From the NCBI RefSeq assembly GCF_900112485.1, contig NZ_FOMG01000001.1, positions 186,001 to 250,000 of the forward strand: a stretch of 64,000 nucleotides of DNA, given 5' to 3'. This stretch comes from Clostridium uliginosum. GTDB lineage: Bacteria > Bacillota > Clostridia > Clostridiales > Clostridiaceae. The notes under the pieces are model-generated. The model ran no database searches and was not told the DNA's origin. It saw nothing but the letters and a program-made list of their open reading frames with translations. Both the position numbers and the translations under genes were made by a program. Positions 9,775-19,019 of this stretch are shown piece after piece (the first letter of the stretch is position 1; the number at the start of each line of letters is the position of its first letter).

Positions 9775-10414
9775 AACGTGATCTCCTTTCAAGTACAGTT
9801 GTAAGTATTGAAATAGGAAGAAGTATTATTAAATATGCTACTACTAACATAAATAGTGCTTCGCTTGTTTTGTAATACATACCTATTAAATCTTTAGCAA
9901 CAAACATTAAATCAGCTACAGCAATTGCTCCAACTATAGATGTTTCTTTCAATAAGAATAAACAATTTGCTCCTATTGATGGTACTGATACTGAAAAAGC
10001 TTGTGGTAATATTATATATTTAAAAACTTGCATTTTAGATAGTCCAACACTTATTCCAGCTTCTAATTGAGCTTTAGATACAGATTCTAATCCTCCTCTA
10101 AAACTTTCAGCCATATAGCTTCCCCCTAAGAAAGCTAATCCTATTATTCCACAAGCAAAGCCACTAATTTTAACACCTAGCTTTGTTAAACCATAGTATA
10201 AAAAAAATAATTGAATTAATAATGGCGTATTTCTTGAAAGCTCTATATACAATTTAACAATTACCCTAGCCCCTTTAACTTTAAAATATAAAATACTACT
10301 ACATAAAAAACCTATAATAAGCGATAATAGTATCCCTCCAATTGCTAAAAGCAAAGTCAAATATGTAGCATGAATATAAACTGGTATATTCTTAATTATA
10401 AAATTCCAATCCAT
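9755..10414 (-). CDS. Polar amino-acid ABC transporter permease (first)
   Basis: First gene of the transporter operon; a 219-residue permease with the EAA loop EAGISVGLSKMQVFKYIILPQA. The open frame continues upstream to an ATG at 10528, but that start lies before the promoter. The ATG at 10414 (MDWNFIIKNIPVYIHATY) has AAAGGGGGG upstream and gives the normal family length. It partners with the following permease, the ATPase and the lipoprotein receptor. Confidence 0.92.
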   Translation of the reverse strand: MDWNFIIKNIPVYIHATYLTLLLAIGGILLSLIIGFLCSSILYFKVKGARVIVKLYIELSRNTPLLIQLFFLYYGLTKLGVKISGFACGIIGLAFLGGSYMAESFRGGLESVSKAQLEAGISVGLSKMQVFKYIILPQAFSVSVPSIGANCLFLLKETSIVGAIAVADLMFVAKDLIGMYYKTSEALFMLVVAYLIILLPISILTTVLERRSRYAQYGL

Positions 10415-10466
10415 AATTTTATGCCCCCCTTTTAATATTATTATTCCGATAAGTTTTATAGGATAT

Positions 10467-10494
10467 ATTATAACGTTTATAACAAAAATGTCAA
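10467..10494 (-). promoter_or_regulatory. Sigma-A type promoter of the transporter operon
   Basis: On the minus strand a perfect TTGACA (10489-10494) and a perfect TATAAT (10467-10472) are separated by 16 nt. Transcription would begin near 10460, about 45 nt before the ATG at 10414. This supports the shorter permease start. Confidence 0.8.
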
Positions 10495-10650
10495 TATTAT
10501 TTTTGTATTTTGAGAAAATTATCAACATTATTTTTAATTAAGTAGTAAATATAGAACCACAAAAAAACCTTTACAGAATATTACATCAAAAAAATTCCGT
10601 AAAAGCTTATTTATTATTTAGCTTAATTACCACTATATTTAAATTACATA

Positions 10651-10691
10651 AAAAAACTGTCTCAAATAATCTATAAATCATTTTGAGGCAG
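10651..10691 (-). terminator. Rho-independent terminator
   Basis: CTGCCTCAAA pairs with TTTGAGACAG, followed on the minus strand by TTTTTT. It lies just beyond the stop of the 79-residue gene at 10722. In the plus direction only CTTTTCTT follows. Confidence 0.7.
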
Positions 10692-10721
10692 CTTTTCTTA
10701 ATTAGGGATATTATATTTTTT

Positions 10722-10961
10722 TTATGCTTGTTGCATATCTTCAAATATCTTATTAATAATTTCCACTCTTGAAGATTCTAGCGTATTAGCCAATTTAACT
10801 GGCATATGTCCACCTTTATAAACACTATCTTCATTAGCATTAATAATCTTTACAACTTTACTTTCAAATTTTTCATAAGATATAAGTCCTTCTAAATATG
10901 TATCTACTAAATCCTTTAAACAAGTTGCTAATTCCCCTGGATTTCTATAAACTGCCCTCAT
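10722..10961 (-). CDS. Small conserved clostridial protein of unknown function
   Basis: A 79-residue soluble, probably helical protein starting MRAVYRNPGELATCLKDLVDTYL. The pattern (RNPxELAxxLKDxVDxYL, then SYEKFESKV, then a C-terminal VEIINKIFEDM helix) reminds me of the small TIGR04540 clostridial family, but I cannot confirm that. GGAGAG precedes the ATG, a terminator follows, and it is monocistronic. No enzymatic motif is seen. Confidence 0.75.
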   Translation of the reverse strand: MRAVYRNPGELATCLKDLVDTYLEGLISYEKFESKVVKIINANEDSVYKGGHMPVKLANTLESSRVEIINKIFEDMQQA

Positions 10962-11363
10962 TAGCTCTCCTCCATATTAATTAATATAAATATTTTTTCT
11001 ATTGTTTATATGTTGTAAGATTATTTCTTCATGAAATTTACCACTGGGCACTTAAAATCATGTAGATTTCTAATTACAACATATATATTATATAATAATA
11101 TTATAAATTTTCATATACTTAAATATATATATACTTAAGACTATATATATTTTTAAAACTTTTTATATATTTAAATTAAAACTTTATTATAAAAAGTTAA
11201 ATATATTAATATTTTTTAATAATATATTTGAATTAAAGGTAATTTTATCTTATAATTTAAGATAGCTTTGTCTTAATATGTATAATTTTTTCTAAATTAC
11301 ACATAACTTTATGAAATTTTTATATAAATTCAAAGCTATATAGTAAAATTAGGAGGAATTTTT
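10962..11363 (+). other. AT-rich divergent intergenic region
   Basis: About 400 nt between divergently transcribed genes, made mostly of TATA-type runs. Promoters for both genes must lie here, but the composition prevents a unique choice. No repeat element, structured RNA or small ORF with a ribosome site was seen. Confidence 0.5.
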
Positions 11364-11702
11364 ATGATTAGAAAAAGAGAGGTTGGAATTTCAATTCTGC
11401 TATCATTTGTAACTTGTGGTATTTATAGTCTTTTTTGGATGGCCTTTTTAAGTAATGAAACAGCAGAATACACACACGAAAATCCATCAGGTGGAATGGA
11501 CATACTTCTTGGAATAGTTACATGTGGACTTTATTTTATATATTGGAATTATAAAATGGGTAAAAGAATATACGATATTCAACTAAATGCAGGAATTTCA
11601 GCTGCTGACAATAGTGTTTTATACTTAGTTATAAGCATACTAGGCTTCTCAATGATTCCTGTATGGATAATGCAATCTGATTTTAATAAAGTTATTGCAT
11701 AA
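11364..11702 (+). CDS. DUF4234 membrane protein
   Basis: 112 residues. The start MIRKREVGISILLSFVTCGI, then YSLFWMAF, and a second TCGLYFIYWNYKMGKRI block match DUF4234, a small integral membrane family of unknown function with a repeated TCGxYxxxW element. Three hydrophobic segments are visible (about residues 8-28, 47-65, 86-107). AGGAGGAATTTTT precedes the ATG. It is followed at once by a DUF2752 gene, a frequent partner of such proteins. Confidence 0.85.
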   Translation: MIRKREVGISILLSFVTCGIYSLFWMAFLSNETAEYTHENPSGGMDILLGIVTCGLYFIYWNYKMGKRIYDIQLNAGISAADNSVLYLVISILGFSMIPVWIMQSDFNKVIA

Positions 11703-11715
11703 AAGTAATTTATTA

Positions 11716-12111
11716 ATGAATATTTTAAAAGACTATTTTAAAGGTCTTTTAATGTTATGTGGAATAGGTGTACTTGCCTTAATAATCAGCCATTATATAA
11801 ATCAGCCTATTTGTATATTTTATAGATTTATTGGTATCCCGTGTCCAACATGTGGTATGACTAGGGCTTTTGAAAATATATTGAAAGGAAATTTAATTGA
11901 AGCTCTTAAGTTTCATCCTTTATTTCCTCTAATATTTTTATTTCCAATGTTCTTTACCAAGTATTCAAAAAAGTTTATTTATATACTTAGTGCTATTTTT
12001 GTAAGTGTATGGATAATAAGAATGTTTTTATTTTTTCCAAATATACCACCAATGGATATAAATAAAAATTCAATTCTATTAAAAATATTATCAGTACTCT
12101 TTAACAAATAG
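11716..12111 (+). CDS. DUF2752 membrane protein
   Basis: 131 residues from the ATG at 11716; an in-frame TTG at 11695, overlapping the upstream stop, is the alternative. Either way there is little ribosome site, so translation is probably coupled to the DUF4234 gene. The diagnostic block is FIGIPCPTCGMTRAFENIL (about residues 42-60) followed by a membrane helix with FHPLFPL. Three to four hydrophobic segments. The Cys pair in CPTCGMTRA defines the family; its role is unknown. Confidence 0.85.
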   Translation: MNILKDYFKGLLMLCGIGVLALIISHYINQPICIFYRFIGIPCPTCGMTRAFENILKGNLIEALKFHPLFPLIFLFPMFFTKYSKKFIYILSAIFVSVWIIRMFLFFPNIPPMDINKNSILLKILSVLFNK

Positions 12112-12169
12112 TAGAGTTATAAATCAAATAAAGATATCTTTTAATTCATATTAAGGCACATTCAAAAAA

Positions 12170-12225
12170 TAAAAAATACCTTATAGGTAGACAATTTTAA
12201 AAAGTCTACCTATAGGGTATTTTTA
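12170..12225. terminator. Strong bidirectional terminator
   Basis: AATACCTTATAGGTAGAC pairs with GTCTACCTATAGGGTATT around an 11-nt loop, with T-runs on both strands. It separates the convergent DUF2752 gene and pdxST operon. The upstream words ttaaggcacattcaaaaaat resemble the end of repeat family A, so the site may derive from such an element. Confidence 0.85.
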
Positions 12226-12251
12226 TTATAAACTTTTATGAATTATTTGTA

Positions 12252-12818
12252 TTAGGCAAAATCTTTTATAAAGTATTCTAAAAATGTTGTATCATCTGTT
12301 AATTCTGGATGAAATGATGTTGCTAACATATTTCTTTCTCTTACCGCAATTATGTTATTATTCACTTCTGATATAATTTCTGTTTCTTTATTGCATTTTA
12401 TAACATATGGAGCTCTTATGAATACCATCTTAATAGGATTTGGTGATATTTTTTCAATTACTTTATTGCTTTCAAAGCTATCTATTTGTGTTCCATACGC
12501 ATTTCGTTTAACTTTTATATCCATAACTCCTAAATAAGTATTTTCTTCGCCTTCAATTTCTTTAGCTAATAAAATCATACCTGCACAAGTTCCCCATACT
12601 GGCAATCCTGAGAGAATTTTACTTCTAAGAGCATCTAGCATTCCTGTAATAATTAAAAGTTTTCCTATTGTAGTACTTTCTCCACCTGGTAATATTAATG
12701 CATCTATATTATTAAGATCTTCAACTTTTTTAACTTCAATTGCTTTATGTCCTAACTTTTCTATGTGCTTAATATGTTCTATAACTGATCCTTGAAAAGC
12801 TAGCACTCCTATATTCAT
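12252..12818 (-). CDS. pdxT: Pyridoxal 5'-phosphate synthase glutaminase subunit
   Basis: Class I glutaminase that feeds ammonia to PdxS in the deoxyxylulose-independent PLP pathway. The 188 residues show LPGGESTT (about 45-52), GTCAGMILLA with the nucleophile Cys near residue 78, and the His-Glu pair in FHPEL near 169. It starts 4 nt after the pdxS stop in the same operon. Confidence 0.96.
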   Translation of the reverse strand: MNIGVLAFQGSVIEHIKHIEKLGHKAIEVKKVEDLNNIDALILPGGESTTIGKLLIITGMLDALRSKILSGLPVWGTCAGMILLAKEIEGEENTYLGVMDIKVKRNAYGTQIDSFESNKVIEKISPNPIKMVFIRAPYVIKCNKETEIISEVNNNIIAVRERNMLATSFHPELTDDTTFLEYFIKDFA

Positions 12819-12821
12819 ATA

Positions 12822-13691
12822 TTACCATCCTCTATTAGCATATTTATCACTTACATCTCTTGCAGATTGTCCACTCATTGCTTCTCCTAAGTCCTCTGAA
12901 ATTTCTGCTAATTTTTCTGCATCATTGTAATAAGTTGTAGCAAGTACAATTGCTCTAGCTCTTTTCTCTGGATTATCTGATTTAAAAATCCCTGAGCCAA
13001 CAAATACTCCTTCACTTCCTAATTGCATCATTAAAGCTGCATCTGCTGGAGTTGCTATTCCACCTGCTGCAAAGTTAACTACTGGTAACTTACCATTTTT
13101 CCAAACATATTCTATTAAATCATATGGTGCATTAAATTCCTTAGCTAAAGTCATTAATTCTTCTTTAGGTGCATTGTGTACCCTTCTTATTTGATCCATC
13201 ATTGTTCTCATATGAGTAACTGCTTCAACTACATCTCCTGTTCCAGCTTCTCCTTTAGTTCTAATCATTGAAGCGCCTTCACCGATCCTTCTTAATGCTT
13301 CTCCAAGATTTGTAGCTCCACATACAAAAGGTGCTTTAAAATCATTTTTACTAATGTGATATTTATCATCGGCAGGAGTTAACACTTCACTTTCATCAAT
13401 AAAATCTATGTTAAGTGCTTCTAAAATTTGTGCTTCTACAAAATGTCCAATTCTAACCTTAGCCATAACTGGAATAGATACAGCCTCTTGAATTTCTTTT
13501 ATCATCTTAGGATCTGACATTCTAGCCACTCCACCATCTTTTCTAATATCTGATGGAACTCTTTCAAGAGCCATAACTGCACATGCCCCAGCTTTTTCTG
13601 CAATTAATGCTTCCTCAGAATTAACCACATCCATTATTACTCCACCCTTAAGCATTTGTGCTAAATTCTTGTTTAAATTTTCTCTTATCAT
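12822..13691 (-). CDS. pdxS: Pyridoxal 5'-phosphate synthase synthase subunit
   Basis: Makes PLP from ribose 5-phosphate, glyceraldehyde 3-phosphate and ammonia as a dodecamer with PdxT. The 289-residue length is typical. [13 protein letters not shown] near the N-terminus, [15 protein letters not shown] with the catalytic Lys (about residue 78), RTKGEAGTG and [15 protein letters not shown] are the conserved blocks. AAAGGGGGA lies upstream of the ATG. Confidence 0.97.
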   Translation of the reverse strand: MIRENLNKNLAQMLKGGVIMDVVNSEEALIAEKAGACAVMALERVPSDIRKDGGVARMSDPKMIKEIQEAVSIPVMAKVRIGHFVEAQILEALNIDFIDESEVLTPADDKYHISKNDFKAPFVCGATNLGEALRRIGEGASMIRTKGEAGTGDVVEAVTHMRTMMDQIRRVHNAPKEELMTLAKEFNAPYDLIEYVWKNGKLPVVNFAAGGIATPADAALMMQLGSEGVFVGSGIFKSDNPEKRARAIVLATTYYNDAEKLAEISEDLGEAMSGQSARDVSDKYANRGW

Positions 13692-13857
13692 TAATAAGTC
13701 CCCCTTTTTTATTATAGTTTTATTGCTATGTCTGATATAATATACCTAAAATTATAAAGTGGCAAATGTATCGTTACAATATTCTATAACATTTATAAAG
13801 TATTGAAAACACTAAGATTATTAAGTCATTAAGTCATTAAGTTGTTATATTTTAAAT

Positions 13858-13900
13858 TTTGGCTATGTTTTAGCAGAGTGTTGATATTGTTAATTTAAGC
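13858..13900 (+). repeat. Fragment of repeat family B
   Basis: The words GGCTATGTTTTAGCAGAG and TGTTGATATTGTTA match one end of the complete family-B MITE at 36738-36961. Only one terminal arm is present, so it is a degraded copy. Confidence 0.6.
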
Positions 13901-13903
13901 ATA

Positions 13904-13937
13904 CAAAAAGAGGCTTACCATCGCAAACCTCTTCTTC
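13904..13937 (-). terminator. Terminator of the ribosomal protection GTPase gene
   Basis: On the minus strand AAGAGG pairs with CCTCTT with a loop of about 13 nt, followed by TTTTTG. It lies about 90 nt beyond the stop codon at 14019. Confidence 0.6.
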
Positions 13938-14018
13938 TCATTTTTTCTATCACCATATTTATCAAATAAATTTTTCAAAAAAATCTCATTATAAAAAAAA
14001 TATATAAGGCATATTAAA

Positions 14019-15971
14019 TTATAAGCAATGCATATGTGATCTAACTTCTTTTGCTTCTACTACATATCCCTGTCCTTTAGAACAAAATATTGAACTTGAT
14101 ATGTACTCTTTGTCTGCATTTTTATTGTAGCCTATTTTCTCAATGACCTCTTCTGCATTATGGCATATATCATATCCATCAAAGGCTAAATTAATACTCC
14201 CAGTTCCTTTTGTAAATGCAATTAAATCTAGAGGATAATTCATAAATGTTGATACTGGTCCTCTTCCTCTAATTAATGTTTTATTTCCTAAGGTTTCTGG
14301 AATTTCAAATGTACCATTTAATTTTTGAACATCAGATAATACCTTGCCTATATAATCTAATTCAACTAAAATTTTAAATCTATAAAATGGCTCTAATAAT
14401 ACATTTTCTGCTTGTTCAAGCCCTTGTCTTAATGCTCTATATGTAGCTTCTCTGAAATCTCCCCCACTTGTATGTTTTAAGTGAGATCTTCCATTTAAGA
14501 GTGTAATTTTTAAGTCTGTTACCTTAGATCCTGTTAAAATCCCTCTATGATCTCTTTCATGTATATGCGATGCAATAAGATTTTGATATCCTATTCCTAA
14601 ATCATCCACATGACATTCACATTTAAAAACTATTCCACTATTTCTCTCACCAGATTCTAATTTTAAATATACTTCTGCATAATGTCTTAAAGGCTCAAAA
14701 TGTCCACATCCGTTTACTGCATTTAAAATACTTTCTTTATAAAGAACTTCACATTCTCCAAATTCAACCTTAAAATTAAATCTCTCTTCTACTATTTCTC
14801 TTAATACTTCTAATTGAATTTTCCCCATTATATGTACATTCATCGCTTGTAAGTCTTCATCCCATATTGCATTTAAGCCTGGATCTTCTTCTTCTAATAT
14901 TTTAAAAGCAGTAAGTACTTCTTTTATGTTTATAGAGTTATCAAATATCAACTTTGATTTTAATGTTGGAATTATTCTGTAACTAACCTTTTCTTTTAAA
15001 GCTCCAATTCCATCACCAATTTTAAAGTTAGATAGTCCTGTCACTCCAAATACTTCTCCAGCATAAGCCTTATCTGCTAAAACGAATTTATCTCCATTAT
15101 ATATTCTTATTTGATTACATTTTTCACTAAATTCTTCTTCATTTTCTTTATAACTTAAATTTTCTTTAACCTTTAAGCTTCCACTTAATGCTTTTATATA
15201 TGTTATCTTAGTTCCTTTTTCATCATGACGTATTTTATACACTCTTCCTCGAAATTCATCATCACTTTTATATTCTGTATAAGTCAATAAATCTAACTTT
15301 TCTATAAACTCTTCTATTCCTATATCTTGAAGCGCAGAGCCTGAAATACAAGGGAATATTAAACCTTTCTTAATTTGATTTTTCATACTAGTAAGCCATA
15401 ATTCTTCCTCATAACCTTGTTCTAAGTATTTTTCAAATAGCTCTTCATCTCTTTCAGCAATAAATTCAGTTAAACTTTCATTCATTTTTCCATTATTAAA
15501 AGATTCATCAATTAAACAAACATCATTAGTTAATTTAAGTGAAATATCTTTTAATACGTTTTCTATATTTGCACCTTCCCTATCAATCTTGTTAATAAAA
15601 AAGAAGGTTGGAATATTATATTTTCTAAGAATATCCCAAACTGTTTCAGTATGTGCTTGTACTCCCTCAATTATACTTATTATGATTATTGCATAATCCA
15701 TTACCTCAATAGCTCTTTCCATCTCAGTTGAAAAATCTACATGTCCAGGTGTATCTATAAGATAATAAGTACTATCATTATATTCAAATACTGCTTGATC
15801 TGAAAATACCGTAATACCTCTTTCCCTTTCTATTCTGTGATTATCCAAAAATGCATTTTTATGATCAACTCTTCCTCTATTTCTAATACTTTTTGTATGA
15901 TAAAGTATTTGCTCTGCAAATGTGGTCTTGCCTGCATCTACATGAGCTAAAATACCTATTGTCTTCTTCAT
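14019..15971 (-). CDS. TetM/TetB(P)-family ribosomal protection GTPase
   Basis: Translation GTPase of 650 residues, the size of tetracycline ribosomal protection proteins. Motifs: AHVDAGKTT (G1, about residues 8-16), DTPGHVDF (G3) and NKID (G4), then EF-G-like domains II-V. The C-terminus, with HTSGGDFREATYRALRQ and a final EVRSHMHCL, fits the RPP branch and not EF-G itself. AAGGAGATATTAA precedes the ATG, and TATAAT lies upstream. A chromosomal setting among housekeeping genes and no visible leader peptide make true tetracycline resistance uncertain; it may be an intrinsic ribosome-rescue homologue. Confidence 0.82.
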   Translation of the reverse strand: MKKTIGILAHVDAGKTTFAEQILYHTKSIRNRGRVDHKNAFLDNHRIERERGITVFSDQAVFEYNDSTYYLIDTPGHVDFSTEMERAIEVMDYAIIIISIIEGVQAHTETVWDILRKYNIPTFFFINKIDREGANIENVLKDISLKLTNDVCLIDESFNNGKMNESLTEFIAERDEELFEKYLEQGYEEELWLTSMKNQIKKGLIFPCISGSALQDIGIEEFIEKLDLLTYTEYKSDDEFRGRVYKIRHDEKGTKITYIKALSGSLKVKENLSYKENEEEFSEKCNQIRIYNGDKFVLADKAYAGEVFGVTGLSNFKIGDGIGALKEKVSYRIIPTLKSKLIFDNSINIKEVLTAFKILEEEDPGLNAIWDEDLQAMNVHIMGKIQLEVLREIVEERFNFKVEFGECEVLYKESILNAVNGCGHFEPLRHYAEVYLKLESGERNSGIVFKCECHVDDLGIGYQNLIASHIHERDHRGILTGSKVTDLKITLLNGRSHLKHTSGGDFREATYRALRQGLEQAENVLLEPFYRFKILVELDYIGKVLSDVQKLNGTFEIPETLGNKTLIRGRGPVSTFMNYPLDLIAFTKGTGSINLAFDGYDICHNAEEVIEKIGYNKNADKEYISSSIFCSKGQGYVVEAKEVRSHMHCL

Positions 15972-16113
15972 AATTTAATATCTCCTTAGTGTATCTATAG
16001 AATAATATTATTATATCATAAAGTAAGTAGGTCACCCTTAAATACACCATTTACACTTAAATGATTTATTATTAAGTTTTAGTTGAAAATTTATATAATG
16101 CACATTCCAAAAA

Positions 16114-16146
16114 ATAAGCTATCTCAAAATATCTGAGATAGCTTAT
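16114..16146. terminator. Bidirectional terminator hairpin
   Basis: ATAAGCTATCTCA pairs with TGAGATAGCTTAT with a 7-nt loop. The minus strand continues TTTTTTGG, and the plus strand is T-rich. Confidence 0.65.
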
Positions 16147-16213
16147 ACTTTATTTACTTTATTACAGAGTTTTATTCAAATCTAAAATACCATTAATAAG
16201 TCACTTTCAAAAA

Positions 16214-16250
16214 AATAATAGACCATTATTCTTGTCTATTATTTTTTTTC
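16214..16250. terminator. Bidirectional terminator hairpin
   Basis: AATAATAGAC pairs with GTCTATTATT with a 10-nt loop, flanked by T-runs on both strands. It follows the hydrolase gene (minus strand) closely and is probably its main terminator. Confidence 0.7.
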
Positions 16251-16286
16251 ATGTATCTAAGGCATCTCTGAATATCGATAAATTCG

Positions 16287-17405
16287 TTATTCCGTTTTTA
16301 AATTTTTATTATAAAAATCAAATACATTATTTAAATAAGGTTTTAATACACTATCTTTTTCTCTATAAGTTTCATGTTTAGAACCTACAGATAATATCAC
16401 CTTACAATTTTTTGCATATTGTGCAAACATATTTTGTCCCCTTGGTTTTACATAAGTATCCTTTTCTGCTTGAAATAACAATACTGGTATTTCTATTTTT
16501 GAAGCATTTTCCTGTTTAGTAATTTCTTTAGTCGCTTTTATAGAATTCCTAAGCCAGTTATAAGAAGCTCCACCTCTTTGAAGATCATTATTAGAAGATA
16601 CTATATCATAATAATATTTATATCTCACATCAGAGCTTGTACATGATTTTTCTAGATTATACTCTAAATTATATGGCTTTTGAGTTGCTACATACTTATC
16701 TCCAAATGAAAATGTTGTATATATCCATGAAATAGATTCAGCTAAAAATTCTGGCGTATTTCCTGTATCTATTTCTAGCATTGGTGCATTTAATATGGCT
16801 GCATCAAAATACTCTGGATATTTTTCTAAAAACTTAGCCCCAATAGCACCACCCATCGAATGAGCATATAAAAGCATCTTTTCTTGACCAATATTTGGTT
16901 TAACAATATCATCTATAAATTTTTTAAAATCTGAAACATAATAATTAAAATCTGTTATATTTACTTGGCTTTTATCAATCACTCCTAATGAACCAGATCT
17001 TCCATGTCCCCTATGCTCGATTCCATATACAGAGTAACCGCTCTTTAAAAAATAATAAATAATTTCACGATATTTTTCTAATGATTCTGAAAATCCATGA
17101 CTAATAACAATAGTGGCTTTGGGATTTTCTACACTATATTTTTGATAATACAATTTTGTATTTTCATCTATTTTAAGATATCCATCTTCCCTTTTCTCAT
17201 CAAGATATACTTGTACTACTTCTTTCATAGTTTTTTCATATTCATCTTCTGTAATAAATAGTTTGTTAAATTCAACTTTTTCGTTCTCATCTGCATAAGC
17301 AGTAATTATTGAACTGTTGAATCCTAAGGTGAATTGCAAACAAAATATAATTAAAAATATCAAACTTTTTATCTGTACTCTAACTATTTTCTTATTTATT
17401 TTCAT
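16287..17405 (-). CDS. Secreted alpha/beta hydrolase, lysophospholipase-like
   Basis: 372 residues. An N-terminal hydrophobic segment (about 12-36, ending near ITAYADEN) looks like a signal peptide or anchor, so the enzyme acts outside the cell. The serine hydrolase core has the oxyanion region VISHGFSES (about 96-104), EHRGHGRSG, the nucleophile elbow AHSMGGA near residue 162, and a late Asp (LLFQAEKDTYV) and His (VGSKHETYRE), the monoacylglycerol lipase/PldB layout. The natural lipid is unknown. RBS is GAGGGGGATGAAAT; single gene with a terminator. Confidence 0.85.
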   Translation of the reverse strand: MKINKKIVRVQIKSLIFLIIFCLQFTLGFNSSIITAYADENEKVEFNKLFITEDEYEKTMKEVVQVYLDEKREDGYLKIDENTKLYYQKYSVENPKATIVISHGFSESLEKYREIIYYFLKSGYSVYGIEHRGHGRSGSLGVIDKSQVNITDFNYYVSDFKKFIDDIVKPNIGQEKMLLYAHSMGGAIGAKFLEKYPEYFDAAILNAPMLEIDTGNTPEFLAESISWIYTTFSFGDKYVATQKPYNLEYNLEKSCTSSDVRYKYYYDIVSSNNDLQRGGASYNWLRNSIKATKEITKQENASKIEIPVLLFQAEKDTYVKPRGQNMFAQYAKNCKVILSVGSKHETYREKDSVLKPYLNNVFDFYNKNLKTE

Positions 17406-17579
17406 ATTTCATCCCCCTCTTTTTTCTTTGTACTAATAAAATATATAATAAATATTTTTATTATATAAGTTCTAATTAAAATTCTACAGTTAATTTATCA
17501 TATGCTAATGAAATATATGTAGTATCTTTAATAGAACATATATAGTACATTTTTAACGGATTAATTGTAGATATATTAA

Positions 17580-17921
17580 TTACTCTAATATATCTATAAT
17601 CCATTTATTGCATGCAGTACATTTGTAAACTCTTATTACAAATAAATCAAGTTCTGCATTTTTAGACGTTACAGGCATTTGATCCACTTCTTCTTTTGTA
17701 ATAAATTCATCGTCTTTATTTATATATCCATATATTTCTACAATATAGTTCTCTTTAGTATCTTCACAACATTCATTTGAACCCGCAATTTCTATTTTTT
17801 CGTAACTTAAAAAACCACTTAAATCTTGTATTATAGGTAATATATCCTCAAATTCTTTTATATCATCTAAAAATTCCTCTTTATAAAATACTAAATCCTT
17901 TATTCTAAAAAGTTCTTTCAT
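17580..17921 (-). CDS. Hypothetical protein with C-terminal Cys pair
   Basis: 113 residues, acidic, predicted soluble. It begins MKELFRIKDLVFYKEEFLDD, and the most distinctive part is the end, VIRVYKCTACNKWIIDILE, with a CxxC pair; an earlier CC pair is in GSNECCEDTK. A short clostridial DUF (possibly DUF3785) is a weak memory, not a firm match. AAGGAGAATGTAAATATTT precedes the ATG. No operon partner. Confidence 0.65.
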   Translation of the reverse strand: MKELFRIKDLVFYKEEFLDDIKEFEDILPIIQDLSGFLSYEKIEIAGSNECCEDTKENYIVEIYGYINKDDEFITKEEVDQMPVTSKNAELDLFVIRVYKCTACNKWIIDILE

Positions 17922-17977
17922 AAATATTTACATTCTCCTTTTCATATGTAATTTTTCAAGACTCATATAGTTGTGTA

Positions 17978-18059
17978 TTAGGCATATGAAATAAAATAGC
18001 AAGTCAAGTATGCCAAATAGACTAGCATACTTACTTGTTATTTTTTTGAATATCCCTTA
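17978..18059. repeat. Family-A repeat, short copy
   Basis: About 82 bp with ends ATTAGGCATATGAA and TTTTTTTGAATATCCCTTA. Inner arms CAAGTCAAGTATGCC and GCATACTTACTTG form a hairpin with T-rich flanks. It lies between two minus-strand genes and probably terminates the upstream one (exonuclease III). Confidence 0.75.
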
Positions 18060-18100
18060 CTTATAATAAGACTACTTACAAGTCTAAGAATAATTTGATT

Positions 18101-18856
18101 TTATTTAATTATTAATTCTACCGGACAATGATCTGATCCCATTATTTCTGTATGAATACTTGCATCTACTAATCTATCTTGCAATGCCTTAGATGTTAGA
18201 AAATAATCTATTCTCCATCCAGCATTATTCTCTCTTGCATTAAATCTATAAGACCACCAAGAATATACCCCTTCTTTGTCAGGATTAAAATATCTAAAGG
18301 TATCTATAAATCCAGAACCCAAAAGTTCTTCAATCTTTCCACGTTCTTGATCACTAAATCCAGCATTGTTCCTATTGCTTTTAGGATTTTTAAGATCTAT
18401 TTCATTATGAGCAACATTTAAATCTCCACATAATATTACAGGCTTTTTTTCATCTAATGCCTTTAAATATTCTATAAAAGCATCTTCCCAATTCATTCTA
18501 TAATCAATTCTAGCTAATTTTTGTTGAGAATTAGGAGTATACACATTAACCATATAAAAATCTTCAAATTCTAATGTTATTACTCTGCCTTCTTTGTCAT
18601 GTTCTTCTATTCCAATACCTAAATTTACACTTAATGGCTTCTCTTTAGTAAAAATTGCAGTACCTGAATATCCTTTTTTTTCTGCATAATTCCAATAATC
18701 ATAATATCCATCTAAATTTAAATCTATTTGTCCTTCTTGAAGTTTACTTTCTTGAATGCAAAATATATCTGCATCGCTATCCTTTAAAATGTCTAAAAAA
18801 CCCTTTTTAACACAAGCTCTTAATCCATTAACATTCCATGAAATCAACTTTTTCAT
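18101..18856 (-). CDS. xth: Exodeoxyribonuclease III / AP endonuclease
   Basis: Mg-dependent DNA repair nuclease that cuts at abasic sites and trims 3' ends. I use the ATG at 18856 (MKKLISWNVNGLRA), since AAGGAGA lies 8 nt upstream; the open frame runs 33 codons further but without support. This gives 251 residues. ISWNVNG, FCIQESKL with the metal Glu, GDLNVAH with Asp and Asn, and the final GSDHCPVEL with Asp-His are the family signatures. Confidence 0.94.
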   Translation of the reverse strand: MKKLISWNVNGLRACVKKGFLDILKDSDADIFCIQESKLQEGQIDLNLDGYYDYWNYAEKKGYSGTAIFTKEKPLSVNLGIGIEEHDKEGRVITLEFEDFYMVNVYTPNSQQKLARIDYRMNWEDAFIEYLKALDEKKPVILCGDLNVAHNEIDLKNPKSNRNNAGFSDQERGKIEELLGSGFIDTFRYFNPDKEGVYSWWSYRFNARENNAGWRIDYFLTSKALQDRLVDASIHTEIMGSDHCPVELIIK

Positions 18857-19019
18857 ATACATTCTCCTTATATCTTCTTCAATAGCTTTTAACATAATTA
18901 TTGTAACATAAACCTCAGCTTTCATGTAAAAAATAATTTCCAAATTTTTTAGCATTTATTTTTATCCTTTTATTTGACGAATTTTTTGACTAATATCATT
19001 TTTCATCCCTAAACTCTTT

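Larger units (their letters stand above)
13692..14018. other. Intergenic region with repeat-B fragment and terminator
   Basis: About 330 nt upstream of pdxS and downstream of the GTPase gene. It holds a partial family-B repeat end and a terminator hairpin, listed separately. The remainder is AT-rich and should contain the pdxS promoter, which I could not place. Confidence 0.5.
15972..16286. other. Intergenic region with two hairpins
   Basis: About 315 nt between the hydrolase stop and the GTPase start. It contains a TATAAT box about 20-30 nt before the GTPase leader and two bidirectional hairpins described separately. Short words near both hairpins (atgcacattccaaaaa, tcactttcaaaaaa, aaggcat) echo family-A repeat ends. 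Confidence 0.5.

Noticed and set aside
7465..10414. Tryptophan transporter
   Set aside because: It is next to trp but has its own promoter and no T-box, and the receptor type suggests polar amino acids; no evidence for tryptophan.
10415..10528. N-terminal extension of the first permease
   Set aside because: The extra 38 codons lie over and upstream of a perfect TTGACA/TATAAT promoter, and a strong ribosome site supports the ATG at 10414.
14019..15971. Acquired tetracycline resistance gene
   Set aside because: The family fits, but the AT-rich composition and lack of mobile flanks suggest a native homologue; resistance cannot be claimed.
18857..18955. N-terminal extension of exonuclease III
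   Set aside because: The extension is not family-like, and AAGGAGA is placed correctly for the ATG at 18856.
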